64,000 bases of DNA, from the NCBI RefSeq assembly GCF_015999245.1, contig NZ_JAEAMR010000020.1, forward strand, positions 131,156 to 195,155. The letters run 5' to 3'. Below are positions 24,166 through 33,404 of this stretch, piece by piece; positions within the stretch are counted from its first letter, which is position 1; each line of letters opens with the position of its first letter. The DNA comes from Streptomyces sp. AV19. Its GTDB lineage: Bacteria > Actinomycetota > Actinomycetes > Streptomycetales > Streptomycetaceae. Below the pieces are notes generated by a model, which worked only from the letters and a program-made list of their open reading frames with translations, was not told the origin of the DNA and searched no databases. The translations under genes and the position numbers were made by a program.

Positions 24166-25706
24166 CCGGCGTTCTCAAGACCCTCGAGACCTCCCCGGTC
24201 CCGGTGGCCGAGGCGGACGGCGTCTCCAAGCGCTTCGGTGCCACCGTGGCGCTGCGCGACGCCCGGATCGCCGTCCTCCCGGGAGAGACACACGCCCTGG
24301 TCGGCCGCAACGGCGCCGGGAAGTCCACGCTCGTCTCCCTCCTCACGGGCCTGCGGAAGCCGGACTCCGGCACTCTGTCCTTCGCCGGCGAACCCGCCCC
24401 CGCCTTCGGTGACACCGACGCCTGGCGGTCCCGCGCGGCCTGCGTCCACCAGCGCTCCACGATCCTCCCGGACCTCACGGTCACCGAGAACCTCTTCCTC
24501 GGCCGCCAGAGCGCGTCGGCGCTGCGGCCCATCCGCTGGCGGCGGCTGCACGACCGGGCCGGGGAGCTGCTGGGCGCCTACGGCGTGGACCTCGACCCGA
24601 GGGGCCGGGCCAGTGATCTCACCGTCGAGCAGCGGCAGTTCGTGGAGATCGCCCGCGCGCTGTCCTTCGGGGCGCGGTTCGTCATCCTGGACGAGCCGAC
24701 CGCCCGGCTCGACGCCCGGGGCATCGAGCGGCTCTTCGCCAAGGTGCGGGAGCTCCAGGGACAGGGTGTGGCGTTCCTGTTCATCTCGCACCACCTGCGG
24801 GAGGTCTACGAACTGTGCGGCCGCGTCACGGTCCTCCGGGACGCGCGCCACGTCGTGACCGCGCCGGTGTCCGAACTCGGGCACGCCGCACTGGTGGAGG
24901 CGATGACCGGAGAGCCGGAACCCGCTGCCGCGAGGGGCCGGCCCGCGTCCGTCCGTACGCCGGGGCGGGTGCTGCTGTCGGTCGACGGGCTGACGCTGCC
25001 CGGGGCGTACGACGGCCTCTCGTTCACCGTGCGGGCCGGGGAGGTCGTGGGCCTGGCGGGCTCCGCGTCGAGCGGGAACGTCCGCGCGGGCGAGACCGTC
25101 GCGGGGCTGCACCGCGCCGTCGCGGGACGGATCGAGGTGGCGGGCCGCGCGGTGCCCGGTGGCGACGTGCCGGCCGCGCTGGCGGCGGGCGTCGGGTTCG
25201 TACCGGAGGACCGGCAGGCGCAGGGGCTGGTCGCCGGCCGGAGCGTGGCGGAGAACGCCACGCTCACGGTGGGGGATCAGCTCGGTCCGTTCGGCACGGT
25301 CCTCCCGTCCCGGTCCCGGGCGTTCGCCGAGCGCGTGATCGAGGACCTGGACATCACGACGCCGGGTCCGCGAACGCCCGTCGTGGCCCTGTCCGGTGGC
25401 AACCAGCAGAAGGTCGTCATCGCCCGGGCGCTGGCCACCGACCCCCGGGTGCTCGTCGCGATCCGCCCGGCCAACGGCGTCGACGTCCGGTCGAAGGAGT
25501 ATCTGCTCGGCAGGATCAGGCGGGTCGCGGACGAGGAGAAGGGCGCGCTGATCGTCTCCGACGAGCTGGACGACCTGCGGGCGTGCGACCGGGTCGTGGT
25601 CATGTTCCACGGCCGGACCGTGGCCGGGTTCGCGGCCGGCTGGAGCGACGAGCGACTGGTGGGCGCGATGGAGGGGCTGTCCGGCACGGACGAGGAGGGA
25701 TGCTGA
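24162..25706 (+). CDS. sugar ABC transporter ATP-binding protein, two NBDs (RbsA-like)
   Basis: 514 residues with two nucleotide-binding domains. NBD1: Walker A GRNGAGKST (48-56), Walker B FVILDEPTA and a relaxed signature DLTVEQRQ. NBD2 keeps the signature LSGGNQQK, but its Walker A is degenerate (GSASSGNVRAGE, no Lys) and its Walker B region reads LVAIRPANGVDV instead of LDEPTRGVDV. A degenerate second site is common in this family, but losing both Walker motifs is on the extreme side. GTG start overlaps the upstream stop; the stop overlaps the permease start. Confidence 0.92.
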   Translation: MTGVLKTLETSPVPVAEADGVSKRFGATVALRDARIAVLPGETHALVGRNGAGKSTLVSLLTGLRKPDSGTLSFAGEPAPAFGDTDAWRSRAACVHQRSTILPDLTVTENLFLGRQSASALRPIRWRRLHDRAGELLGAYGVDLDPRGRASDLTVEQRQFVEIARALSFGARFVILDEPTARLDARGIERLFAKVRELQGQGVAFLFISHHLREVYELCGRVTVLRDARHVVTAPVSELGHAALVEAMTGEPEPAAARGRPASVRTPGRVLLSVDGLTLPGAYDGLSFTVRAGEVVGLAGSASSGNVRAGETVAGLHRAVAGRIEVAGRAVPGGDVPAALAAGVGFVPEDRQAQGLVAGRSVAENATLTVGDQLGPFGTVLPSRSRAFAERVIEDLDITTPGPRTPVVALSGGNQQKVVIARALATDPRVLVAIRPANGVDVRSKEYLLGRIRRVADEEKGALIVSDELDDLRACDRVVVMFHGRTVAGFAAGWSDERLVGAMEGLSGTDEEGC

Positions 25707-26749
25707 TGCCGCGCACGACCGGCGTCCGGCCCACGGAGGGCGCCCCTCCGCCACCCGCGGCGGCCGGGCGCGGGCGGCGGCGCCTCGGCCTCGCGCACCA
25801 CCGCGGCCTCTCCCTGCTCCCGGTGCTGCTGGTCCTGGGGGTGACCGGCTTCGTCGTCTCGCCCGCGTTCCTGACCGCCGACAACATGGTGAACGTCGCC
25901 CAGAGTTCGACGGAGCTCGGCCTGCTGGTGCTGGCCGAGGCGATCGTCCTGATCGCCGGGCGCATGGACCTCTCGCTGGAGTCCACGGTCGGCGTCGCGC
26001 CCGTCGTGGCGATGTGGCTGGTCCTGCCGTCCGCCGAAGGGCGGTTCGACACCGTCGGGCTGCTGCCGGGGGCGTTCTCCGTCCCCGTGTGCCTGCTGGC
26101 CGGGGCGCTGATCGGCGGCCTCAACGCCTTCCTGATCCTGGTGTTGCGGCTCAACGGCTTCATCGTCACCCTCGGCGGGCTGACCATGTGGCGCGGTCTG
26201 CAGATCGCCGTCTCGGAGGGCCAGTCCGTCGTCGGCCTGCCCGGGTCGTTCACCTACCTCGGGCGGGCCGACTGGCTCGGGGTGCCCGCCGCGATCTGGG
26301 TCACCGGCCTGCTGTTCGCGGCCGGCGGCTGCGCGCTGGCCTGGCTCCGGCACGGGCGGGCCCTGTACACCATCGGCGGCAACCCCGAGGCCGCGCGGAC
26401 GGCCGGCATCCGCGTCGACCGCGTCCTCTGCGTCGTCCTCGTCCTGGCCGGGGTGCTCGCGGCGTTCGCCGGCGTCCTCTACGCCGGTCACTACGGCTCG
26501 GTGTCGGCCGGCCAGGGAAGCGGCTGGATCTTCCAGGTGTTCGCCGCCGCGGTCATCGGCGGAGTGAGCCTCGACGGCGGGAGGGGCACCCTGTTCGGGG
26601 CGCTCACCGGGGTGCTCACCCTCCAACTGGTCGTCAACATCATGACCTTGGCGGGGGTTCCTCCGTTGTGGAACCAGTTCCTCGACGGGGCGATCATCGT
26701 CGCCGCACTGGTCGTCTCCCGCTTCGCGTCGGGCGAGCGGCAGGAGTGA
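25706..26749 (+). CDS. sugar ABC transporter permease (RbsC-like)
   Basis: 347 residues, BPD_transp_2 family with about 9-10 hydrophobic segments. Typical stretches are FLTADNMVNVAQSSTELGLL, AEAIVLIAGRMDLSLESTVG (a conserved family motif), LRLNGFIVTLGGLTMWRGL, YTIGGNPEAARTAGIRV and AAVIGGVSLDGGRGTLFGAL. ATG 25706 has GAGGAGG 7 bases upstream; an ATG at 25700 is too close to it. It overlaps the ATPase stop (TGATG). Last gene of the importer operon. Confidence 0.92.
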   Translation: MPRTTGVRPTEGAPPPPAAAGRGRRRLGLAHHRGLSLLPVLLVLGVTGFVVSPAFLTADNMVNVAQSSTELGLLVLAEAIVLIAGRMDLSLESTVGVAPVVAMWLVLPSAEGRFDTVGLLPGAFSVPVCLLAGALIGGLNAFLILVLRLNGFIVTLGGLTMWRGLQIAVSEGQSVVGLPGSFTYLGRADWLGVPAAIWVTGLLFAAGGCALAWLRHGRALYTIGGNPEAARTAGIRVDRVLCVVLVLAGVLAAFAGVLYAGHYGSVSAGQGSGWIFQVFAAAVIGGVSLDGGRGTLFGALTGVLTLQLVVNIMTLAGVPPLWNQFLDGAIIVAALVVSRFASGERQE

Positions 26750-26837
26750 GACGCGACCAGCTCCCAACTACGCTGATTGTCAAGGCGATTCGCTTCTTCT
26801 TACGCTTGCCGCACTGCTACGGTGCCCCACGTCGTCA

Positions 26838-26859
26838 GCGGCTGCCGGACGGCAGCCGC
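26838..26859 (+). terminator. hairpin after the ABC importer operon
   Basis: A perfect 9-bp stem GCGGCTGCC / GGCAGCCGC with a GGAC loop lies in the 188-bp gap between the sugar permease and the APC permease. It has no T-tract. Probable terminator, though it could be part of the next gene's leader. Confidence 0.45.
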
Positions 26860-26937
26860 GTCACGGCACGCGGCGGCGCAGGACGTGAAGGTTCGCCACC
26901 CCGGCCCTTTCGGCTCTTCCCTGTGCGGAGATTCTCG

Positions 26938-28482
26938 ATGCGTATGCGTACATCAGCACATGCACGATGGCAGCGGTCCGAGCCGCTGGACGACGAGGAG
27001 CGCATACTCAAGGAGCTCGGCTACACCCAGCAACTGCACCGGCGCATGGGCGCCTTCGGCAACTTCTCCGCTTCCCTGTCAGTCATCTCCATCATGTCCG
27101 GGACACTGCTGCTTTTCGGCTACGGCCTGAACAGCGGTGGGCCCGCGGTGGTGGTGTGGGGGTGGCTCGCCGTGGGGCCGCTGGTGCTGTGCCTGGCCGC
27201 GGCGCTGGCCGAGATCACCTCCCGCTATCCCACCAGCGGTGGTCTGTACTACATGGCCCGCCGGCTCGGCGGTGAGCGGTGGAGCTGGTACACCGGCTGG
27301 CTCAACCTGCTGGGGCTGCTCGGCGGGATCGCGGCCCAGGACTACGGCATCGCGACCTTCACCGCCGCCTGGGCGAACCTGCAGTACGGCTACGAGCCGA
27401 CACCGAGGTCCCTGCTCGTCCTGTACACGGTCATCCTCGCGCTGCACGCGGCCCTGAATCTCCTCGGCAGCCGGCTGATGAACATCCTGACCTCCCTGAG
27501 CGCGTGGTGGCACCTGGCCGGGGCCGTCGTCATCATCGGCGCCCTGATGCTCGTCCCCTCACACCATCAGCCGACCGGCTTCGTGTTCTCCGAGTTCACC
27601 AACAACACCGGCTGGTCGAACCCCCTGTACGTGATCCTGCTGGGCATGCTGCTGCCGTGCTTCGCCCTGGCCGGCTACGACACCTCGGCCCACCTGAGCG
27701 AGGAGACCAGTGGCGCCTCCGTGGCCGCGGCGCGCGGGATCATCCGCTCGGTAGTGGTGTCCTGGATCGCCGACGGAATCCTGCTGGCCGCCCTGCTGTT
27801 CGCCATCCAGGACTACACCGGGACGCTGGGCAGCAGGACCGGGGTGCCGGTGGCACAGATCTTCCTGGACGCCCTGGGCGTGGCGACGGCGAAGGCGTTG
27901 CTGCTGGTGATCATCGTGGCGCAGTTCCTGTGCGGCTACACCGTGACGGCCTCCGCGAGCCGCATGATCTACGCCTTCGCCCGGGACGGCGCCCTGCCCG
28001 GCTCGGCGCGTTGGCAGAAGGTCAGCCGCCGTACGGCCGTCCCGGCCAACGCCGTCCGGCTCGCCGTCGGTGTCGCCTTCGTACTCGCCCTGCCATCCCT
28101 GTATTCCGCCACGGCGTTCTCGGCGGTGACCGCGATCTCCGTCGTGGGATTCACCCCGGCCTACGCCATCCCCGTGCTGCTGCGCCTGCGCCACCGGGAC
28201 CGGTTCACCCCCGGGCCCTGGCACCTGGGCCGCTGGAGCCGGCCGATCGGCTGGGTGGCAGTGCTCTGGGCAGCCGGGGTCACCGTGCTGTTCCTGCTGC
28301 CGCAGTCCGGCCCGGTCACCGCCACGAGCTTCAACTACACGCCCGTCGCCCTGCTGATGGCCCTCGCCATGGCCGCCGCGTGGTGGCGCGTCGGACACCG
28401 CTCCTACAGGGTGCCGCGCTCCGGCACCGCGAACCCCCACGACCAGCTCGAAGAGGCCGAGAACATCAGGGAGGTATCGTGA
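26938..28482 (+). CDS. APC-family amino acid permease
   Basis: 514 residues with about 12 membrane segments. The N-terminal LHRRMGAFGNFSASLSVISI and ITSRYPTSGGLYYMARRLGG are APC/amine permease signatures, followed by GYDTSAHLSEETSGASVAAARGII, a conserved segment of the GABA/choline-like (ACT) subfamily. Substrate likely an amino acid or polyamine. GCGGAG precedes the ATG. Its stop overlaps the next GTG (GTGA), so it is translationally coupled to a GNAT acetyltransferase, suggesting the imported compound is acetylated. Confidence 0.9.
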   Translation: MRMRTSAHARWQRSEPLDDEERILKELGYTQQLHRRMGAFGNFSASLSVISIMSGTLLLFGYGLNSGGPAVVVWGWLAVGPLVLCLAAALAEITSRYPTSGGLYYMARRLGGERWSWYTGWLNLLGLLGGIAAQDYGIATFTAAWANLQYGYEPTPRSLLVLYTVILALHAALNLLGSRLMNILTSLSAWWHLAGAVVIIGALMLVPSHHQPTGFVFSEFTNNTGWSNPLYVILLGMLLPCFALAGYDTSAHLSEETSGASVAAARGIIRSVVVSWIADGILLAALLFAIQDYTGTLGSRTGVPVAQIFLDALGVATAKALLLVIIVAQFLCGYTVTASASRMIYAFARDGALPGSARWQKVSRRTAVPANAVRLAVGVAFVLALPSLYSATAFSAVTAISVVGFTPAYAIPVLLRLRHRDRFTPGPWHLGRWSRPIGWVAVLWAAGVTVLFLLPQSGPVTATSFNYTPVALLMALAMAAAWWRVGHRSYRVPRSGTANPHDQLEEAENIREVS

Positions 28483-29279
28483 CCGTTTCCACGGAGTCCA
28501 TCGAATCGGTACAGCAACTCACCACGGTCTGGCGGACCCTGGTGCTCGACCATGACGCGGAAGCGGACGTACGCGATCTTCCAGGCATCGCCGTTCGCTG
28601 GGCCGACAGCCGCTTCGGGTTCTGGAACTGCATCACCTTGACCGACAAGGGAGCGGGAGCAGAGCTCCTCAGGAACCGCCTGGGCCAGGCCGCGGACATC
28701 ATGCGGGCAAAGAAGCACCCGGGCTTCCTGTGGCTCTTCGAAGACCTCCTCGACGACAAGGCCCGCTCCGCGCTGGAGACGACCGCCGAGCAGACCGGCC
28801 TCCAATACGCCTTCCCCGGAACGGGCATGGCCGGCGACCTCCTCCCCCTCCCCGAACCGGCCCACCCCGACCTGACGTTCACCCGCGTACGCACCGACGA
28901 GCAGTTGCTGGCCTACGCCGACCTCCAATCACGCGCCTACGGGTTCCCGCTGGAGGAGGGCCGCGACGGCCTGACCGGATCCACGCTCTGGAAGAACGAG
29001 ATCTACGCCTACCTGGCCATGCGAGGCGACCAACCGGTAGCGTGCGCCGCCACGATCGAGGCACAAGGCCGCCTGTTCGTCGCGTACGTCGCCACGGACC
29101 CACAGTGGCAACGTAAAGGCTACGGCGAGGCAGTCACGCGCAAGGCGCTCCGCGAAGGCGCGCGCGCCACCGGACTGACCCGCGCCACACTGCACGCCAC
29201 CGCCGCCGGAGCCCCCGTATACCCGCGCATCGGGTTCAAGCCGAACACCCGAATCCACTTCTACACCCTGAAAGGCTGA
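28479..29279 (+). CDS. GNAT-family N-acetyltransferase
   Basis: 266 residues. The C-terminal half is a GNAT domain with LFVAYVATDPQWQRKGYGEAVTRKAL, where QRKGYG is the acetyl-CoA pyrophosphate-binding loop, and APVYPRIGFKPNTRIHFY closing the fold. The N-terminal 130 residues may be a second, decayed GNAT-like half (WADSRFGFWNCITL, QAADIMRAKKHPGFLW), as in double-GNAT proteins. Start GTG 28479 overlaps the permease stop; GGGAGG is 5-6 bases upstream. Confidence 0.87.
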   Translation: MTVSTESIESVQQLTTVWRTLVLDHDAEADVRDLPGIAVRWADSRFGFWNCITLTDKGAGAELLRNRLGQAADIMRAKKHPGFLWLFEDLLDDKARSALETTAEQTGLQYAFPGTGMAGDLLPLPEPAHPDLTFTRVRTDEQLLAYADLQSRAYGFPLEEGRDGLTGSTLWKNEIYAYLAMRGDQPVACAATIEAQGRLFVAYVATDPQWQRKGYGEAVTRKALREGARATGLTRATLHATAAGAPVYPRIGFKPNTRIHFYTLKG

Positions 29280-29429
29280 TCCAGTGAGCCGACTCGTCAG
29301 ACCGGGCATGCGACTTGCGACTGACGAGAGCTGCTACCGCCTTGCCACAGCACAGCGACAGCTTCCCTTTTGGGAATCCAGGAAGCACTCGCGGAAGTAC
29401 CCATGCCCGAGGGTCGAGGGCCGAGCCCC

Positions 29430-29645
29430 TGGGGAGTTCGAGGACAACCGCGCGGAACGCGGTTCCGGGGGGCCAGGGGGCGGAGCCCCCGGTGGGGGCG
29501 CAGGGGCGGAGCCCCCGCCTCACCACGCGGAGCGCGGTGCCGGGCCCGGGGCGCAGCCCCACCCCCTGCCCCGGGGCGCAGCCCCGGGAGAAACGGCGCA
29601 ATGGGGGTGCCTCCTCCAGGGGAGGGTCCGGGGCAAACCACCCCC
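29430..29645. repeat. half copy of the inverted-repeat element (R3)
   Basis: The 445-bp gap 29280-29724 contains only the right half of the R1/R2 element: GAGGACAACCGCGCGGAACGCGG, GGGGGCGGAGCCCCC motifs and the terminal CGGGAGAAACGG...GGTCCGGGGCAAACC. The left arm and 18-bp core are missing. No gene seen. Confidence 0.7.
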
Positions 29646-29724
29646 CACCCCACCAGCCGCACCCTTAACCCCCCGGACACAACCAGTTCGTGATCGTGCA
29701 ACACGACTCCGTCAACGTGGGTCC

Positions 29725-31047
29725 ATGACCACCAAACCGACGACCGACCCAACGGCCCACCACCCCTGGCGACGCGACCTCACGGAGATGGCCGCCCTGT
29801 TCGCCGCCGTCGCCACCGCCGACTGCGTGGCGGACACGGTCGTCCACGGTCCCGACGGCCCGGCCCTGCTCGTCGGCTCGGCCGTCGCCCTGCTGGCCAC
29901 GGCCGGGTTCCACACCTGGTGGCAGCGGCGCGGCAGGCGCAAGCAGAAGACGACCGCCACCGAGCCCACCACAACCACCACCCTCTGGCGCATGCGCACC
30001 ACCGTCCGCGACGAGCCCGGCGCCCTCGCCGCCCTCTGCCACGCCCTCGCCGCCCGGCAGGCCGACATCCTCTCCCTCCAGACCCATCCCCTCCCCACCG
30101 GCACCGTGGACGAGCTCCTGCTCCGTGCCCCGGCCGCCCTCGCCCCGGCCGAGCTGACGCGCGCGGCCACCGACGGCGGCGGCAGCGACACCTGGCTCGA
30201 ACGGGCCGACGCCCACGACCTCGTGGACGCCCCGACGAGGGTGCTGCGCCTGGCCGCCCGCACCGCCCTGGACGCCGCCGAAATCCCGCTGGCCCTGCGC
30301 CAGTTGCTGGGACGCTGCACGATCCGTTCGGCACCGGCCGACGTCTCCGCGGCCGCCGCGGAGACGAAGGAGGACGACGGCGCGGCGACCACGATGCGCC
30401 TGCGCGACCCGTCCGGCGGCACGATCACCGTCGAGCGCCCGTACCTCCCGTTCACGCCCGCCGAGTTCGCCCGCGCCCGCGCGCTCGTCGAGCTCGACGC
30501 GTGCCTGGGGCCGCGCGTCGCACAGAACGACAACGTGCTGACGCTGCCGGAGGGCGACGAGGTGACCGTCCGCAGGGCGGGCGCCGACGACCTCGGCGCG
30601 GCCCGCGCGATGCACGAGCGCTGCTCGGCGACGACGCTCGCCCTGCGCTACCACGGCCCGGTCCGGGACCCGGCCGCCGCCGACCGCTACCTCGCCCACC
30701 TGCTGAGCCCGCGCTTCGGTCGCACCCTGGCCGCGTACACCGCCTCCGGCCGCCTCGTCGCCCTGGGCCACCTGCTGTGGGACGGCGAGGAGACGGAGGT
30801 CGCGCTGCTCGTCGAGGACGCGTGGCAGCGCCGCGGCGTCGGCGGCGAACTGCTCCGCCGCCTCACGGCCCTCGCCCGCGAGGCGGGCTGCGAGAGCGTC
30901 TACGCCGTGACACAGGCGTCCAACACGGGCATGGTGGCGGCGATGCGCGCCCTCGGCCTGCCGCTGGACTACCAGATGGAGGAGGGCACCCTCGTCGTCA
31001 CGGCCCGCCTCGCGCCGATGCCCGTGGCCCTGACGAAACGCCCGTGA
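29725..31047 (+). CDS. ACT domain-GNAT fusion acetyltransferase, membrane-anchored
   Basis: 440 residues in three parts. About 25-65 is hydrophobic (LFAAVATADCVADTVV ... ALLATAGFHTWW), probably one or two membrane helices. About 87-160 resembles an ACT domain (TTVRDEPGALAALCHALAARQADILSLQT). About 285-430 is a GNAT domain with the acetyl-CoA loop WQRRGVGGELLRRL and TQASNTGMVAAMRALGL. Actinobacterial ACT-GNAT fusions are known protein lysine acetyltransferases regulated by amino acids; that role is inferred here. The membrane segment is unusual for that group. Confidence 0.82.
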   Translation: MTTKPTTDPTAHHPWRRDLTEMAALFAAVATADCVADTVVHGPDGPALLVGSAVALLATAGFHTWWQRRGRRKQKTTATEPTTTTTLWRMRTTVRDEPGALAALCHALAARQADILSLQTHPLPTGTVDELLLRAPAALAPAELTRAATDGGGSDTWLERADAHDLVDAPTRVLRLAARTALDAAEIPLALRQLLGRCTIRSAPADVSAAAAETKEDDGAATTMRLRDPSGGTITVERPYLPFTPAEFARARALVELDACLGPRVAQNDNVLTLPEGDEVTVRRAGADDLGAARAMHERCSATTLALRYHGPVRDPAAADRYLAHLLSPRFGRTLAAYTASGRLVALGHLLWDGEETEVALLVEDAWQRRGVGGELLRRLTALAREAGCESVYAVTQASNTGMVAAMRALGLPLDYQMEEGTLVVTARLAPMPVALTKRP

Positions 31048-31079
31048 CGCGACCGGCCCCGGCATACGAGGATGGGCGC

Positions 31080-32780
31080 ATGCCGAACACCACGAGCACC
31101 GCCCCGTCCCAGCCCCTGCCCCGCCAGGTCGCCGACGCCTACGTCGACGCCGTCACCGGACTCGACCCCATCACCGGCACGTACCTGGGCGTCGCGGCCT
31201 GCGCCCGCCGGCTGCCCGACTTCTCGCCCCGGGGGCAGCAGGCGCTGGCCGACCTGGCGCGCACCACGCTGGAGGAGCTGGCCGGGGCCGAGAAGCGGCC
31301 GGGCGGGGACGACGACGCCGAGCGGCGCTGCGCGCGGCTGCTGCGCGAGCGGCTGACCGCCGAGCTCGCGGTGCACGAGGCCGGCGAACACCTGCGCGCG
31401 ATCAGCAACATGCACAGCCCGCTGCACGCGGTGCGCGAGGTCTTCACGCTGATGCCGCTGGAGACCGCCGAGGACTGGGACGCGGTCGCCGAGCGGCTGC
31501 GCGCGGTCCCGGCGGCGCTGGAGGGCTGGCGGGTCTCGCTCGCCGAGGGCCTGGAGCGCGGCCTCAAGGGCGGCCCGCGCCAGGTGGCGACGGTGCTGGA
31601 CCAGCTCGCCGAGTGGACCGGCGCGGACGGCCGCGGCTGGTTCGCCGACTTCACCGCCGAGGGCCCCGAGGTGCTGCGGGCGGAGCTGGACGAGGCCGCG
31701 GCGCAGGCCACCGGCGCCCTCGTCGCGGTGCGCGACTGGCTGCGGGACGTCTACGCCCCCGCCGTCGAGGGCGCCCCGGACGTCGTGGGCCGCGAGCGCT
31801 ACGCCCGCTGGTCGCGTTACTGGAACGGCACGGACCTCGACCTGGACGAGGCGTACGCCTACGGCTGGGCCGAGTACCACCGGCTGCTGGGCGAGATGCG
31901 CGTCGAGGCGGAGAAGGTCCTGCCGGGCGCGGGCACCCCGTGGGAGGCGCTGGCGCACCTGGACGAGCACGGCACCCACATCGAGGGCGTCGAGGAGGTC
32001 CGGGAGTGGCTCCAGGGGCTGATGGACGAGGCGATCGAGGCCCTGGACGGCACGCACTTCGAACTCGCCGAGCGCGTCAAGCGCGTCGAGTCCCGCATCG
32101 CCCCGCCCGGCGGGGCGGCGGCGCCGTACTACACCCAGCCGTCGGAGGACTTCTCCCGCCCCGGCCGCACCTGGCTGCCGACCATGGGCCAGACCCGCTT
32201 CCCCGTTTACGACCTGGTGTCGACCTGGTACCACGAGGGCGTGCCCGGCCACCACCTCCAGCTCGCCCAGTGGACGCATGTCGCGGACCGGCTCTCCCGC
32301 TACCAGGCCACGATCGGCATGGTGAGCGCCAACGCCGAGGGCTGGGCCCTCTACGCGGAGCGGCTCATGGACGAACTGGGCTTCCTGACCGACCCGGAGC
32401 GGCGGCTGGGCTACCTCGACGCCCAGATGATGCGCGCCGTCCGCGTGATCATCGACATCGGCATGCACCTGGAGCTGGAGATCCCCGCGGACTCGCCGTT
32501 CCACCCCGGCGAGCGCTGGACGCCCGCGCTGGCGCAGGAGTTCTTCGGCCTGCACAGCAGCCGCCCGGCGGACTTCGTCGAGAGCGAGCTGGTCCGCTAT
32601 CTGGGCATGCCGGGCCAGGCGATCGGCTACAAGCTCGGCGAGCGGGCGTGGCTGACGGGCCGGGAGGCGGCCCGGAAGCGGCACGGCGACGCGTTCGACG
32701 CGAAGGCGTGGCACATGGCGGCGCTGTCGCAGGGCTCGCTGGGGCTGGACGATCTGGTGGACGAGCTCTCGGCGCTGTGA
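31080..32780 (+). CDS. DUF885-family metallohydrolase/peptidase
   Basis: 566 residues, the usual length for DUF885 proteins. The zinc motif HEGVPGHH (385-392) is intact, with downstream Glu in SANAEGWALYAERLMDELG and the family end FVESELVRYLGMPGQAIGYKLGE. Such proteins are gluzincin-like peptidases; no export signal, so probably cytoplasmic. Start ATG 31080, 33 bases after the GNAT stop on the same strand. Confidence 0.9.
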   Translation: MPNTTSTAPSQPLPRQVADAYVDAVTGLDPITGTYLGVAACARRLPDFSPRGQQALADLARTTLEELAGAEKRPGGDDDAERRCARLLRERLTAELAVHEAGEHLRAISNMHSPLHAVREVFTLMPLETAEDWDAVAERLRAVPAALEGWRVSLAEGLERGLKGGPRQVATVLDQLAEWTGADGRGWFADFTAEGPEVLRAELDEAAAQATGALVAVRDWLRDVYAPAVEGAPDVVGRERYARWSRYWNGTDLDLDEAYAYGWAEYHRLLGEMRVEAEKVLPGAGTPWEALAHLDEHGTHIEGVEEVREWLQGLMDEAIEALDGTHFELAERVKRVESRIAPPGGAAAPYYTQPSEDFSRPGRTWLPTMGQTRFPVYDLVSTWYHEGVPGHHLQLAQWTHVADRLSRYQATIGMVSANAEGWALYAERLMDELGFLTDPERRLGYLDAQMMRAVRVIIDIGMHLELEIPADSPFHPGERWTPALAQEFFGLHSSRPADFVESELVRYLGMPGQAIGYKLGERAWLTGREAARKRHGDAFDAKAWHMAALSQGSLGLDDLVDELSAL

Positions 32781-32802
32781 CGGCGCACCGGTGGGCGGCG
32801 GT

Positions 32803-33252
32803 TCAGCAGCCGCAGTCGCCGCCGTCCACCGGTGCCGTCAACGGGTCCGCGGGCTGCTGCTGCCGGCCCTCCCAGGTCTCGACCTCGTACCCCTCCCGGA
32901 TCCAGTACTCGATCCCGCCGAGCATCTCCTTCACCCGGTACCCCAGCCGTGCCAGCTCCAGCGCCGCTTTGGTCGCGCCGTCGCACCCCGGCCCCCAGCA
33001 GTGGACGACGACCGGCCGGGCCGGGTCGAGGAACTCGGCGGCCAGCACCGGGATCTGTGCCGTGGGCAGGTGGACGGCGCCGGGCACATGGCCCTGGTCC
33101 CACGCCTGGGTGGACCGCGAGTCGACGACCGTGAAGTCCGCGGTGCCGGCGGCGAGCGCGGCGTGGACGTCGGCGGCGTCGGTGTGGAAGGCGAGGCGGG
33201 CGGCGAAGTAGGCGGCGGATGCGGTCGGTTCGGCGAAGGCGCTGATCGTCAT
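32803..33252 (-). CDS. rhodanese-like domain protein
   Basis: 149 residues, a single rhodanese domain: VVDSRSTQAWDQGHVPGAVHLP (43-63) and the active-site loop VVHCWGPGCDGATKAALEL with Cys85. The C-terminus ends GGDCGC, an extra cysteine pair that might relay sulfur or bind metal. Convergent with the DUF885 gene (23 bp apart) and divergent from the SDR gene. Confidence 0.9.
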   Translation of the reverse strand: MTISAFAEPTASAAYFAARLAFHTDAADVHAALAAGTADFTVVDSRSTQAWDQGHVPGAVHLPTAQIPVLAAEFLDPARPVVVHCWGPGCDGATKAALELARLGYRVKEMLGGIEYWIREGYEVETWEGRQQQPADPLTAPVDGGDCGC

Positions 33253-33404
33253 GCCCAGAAATCTATGCGACCCTCTTCCGGCCGGGAACGGCCGATCCCC
33301 GGCACATCGGGCTCCACTCCGTGGATTCCCCGGCGCTCCGCTCCCGTTATCGATGAATCCCCGGGCGTAGCGGCGCGGTCACGTGGTGGCGTTAGGGTGC
33401 CCTC

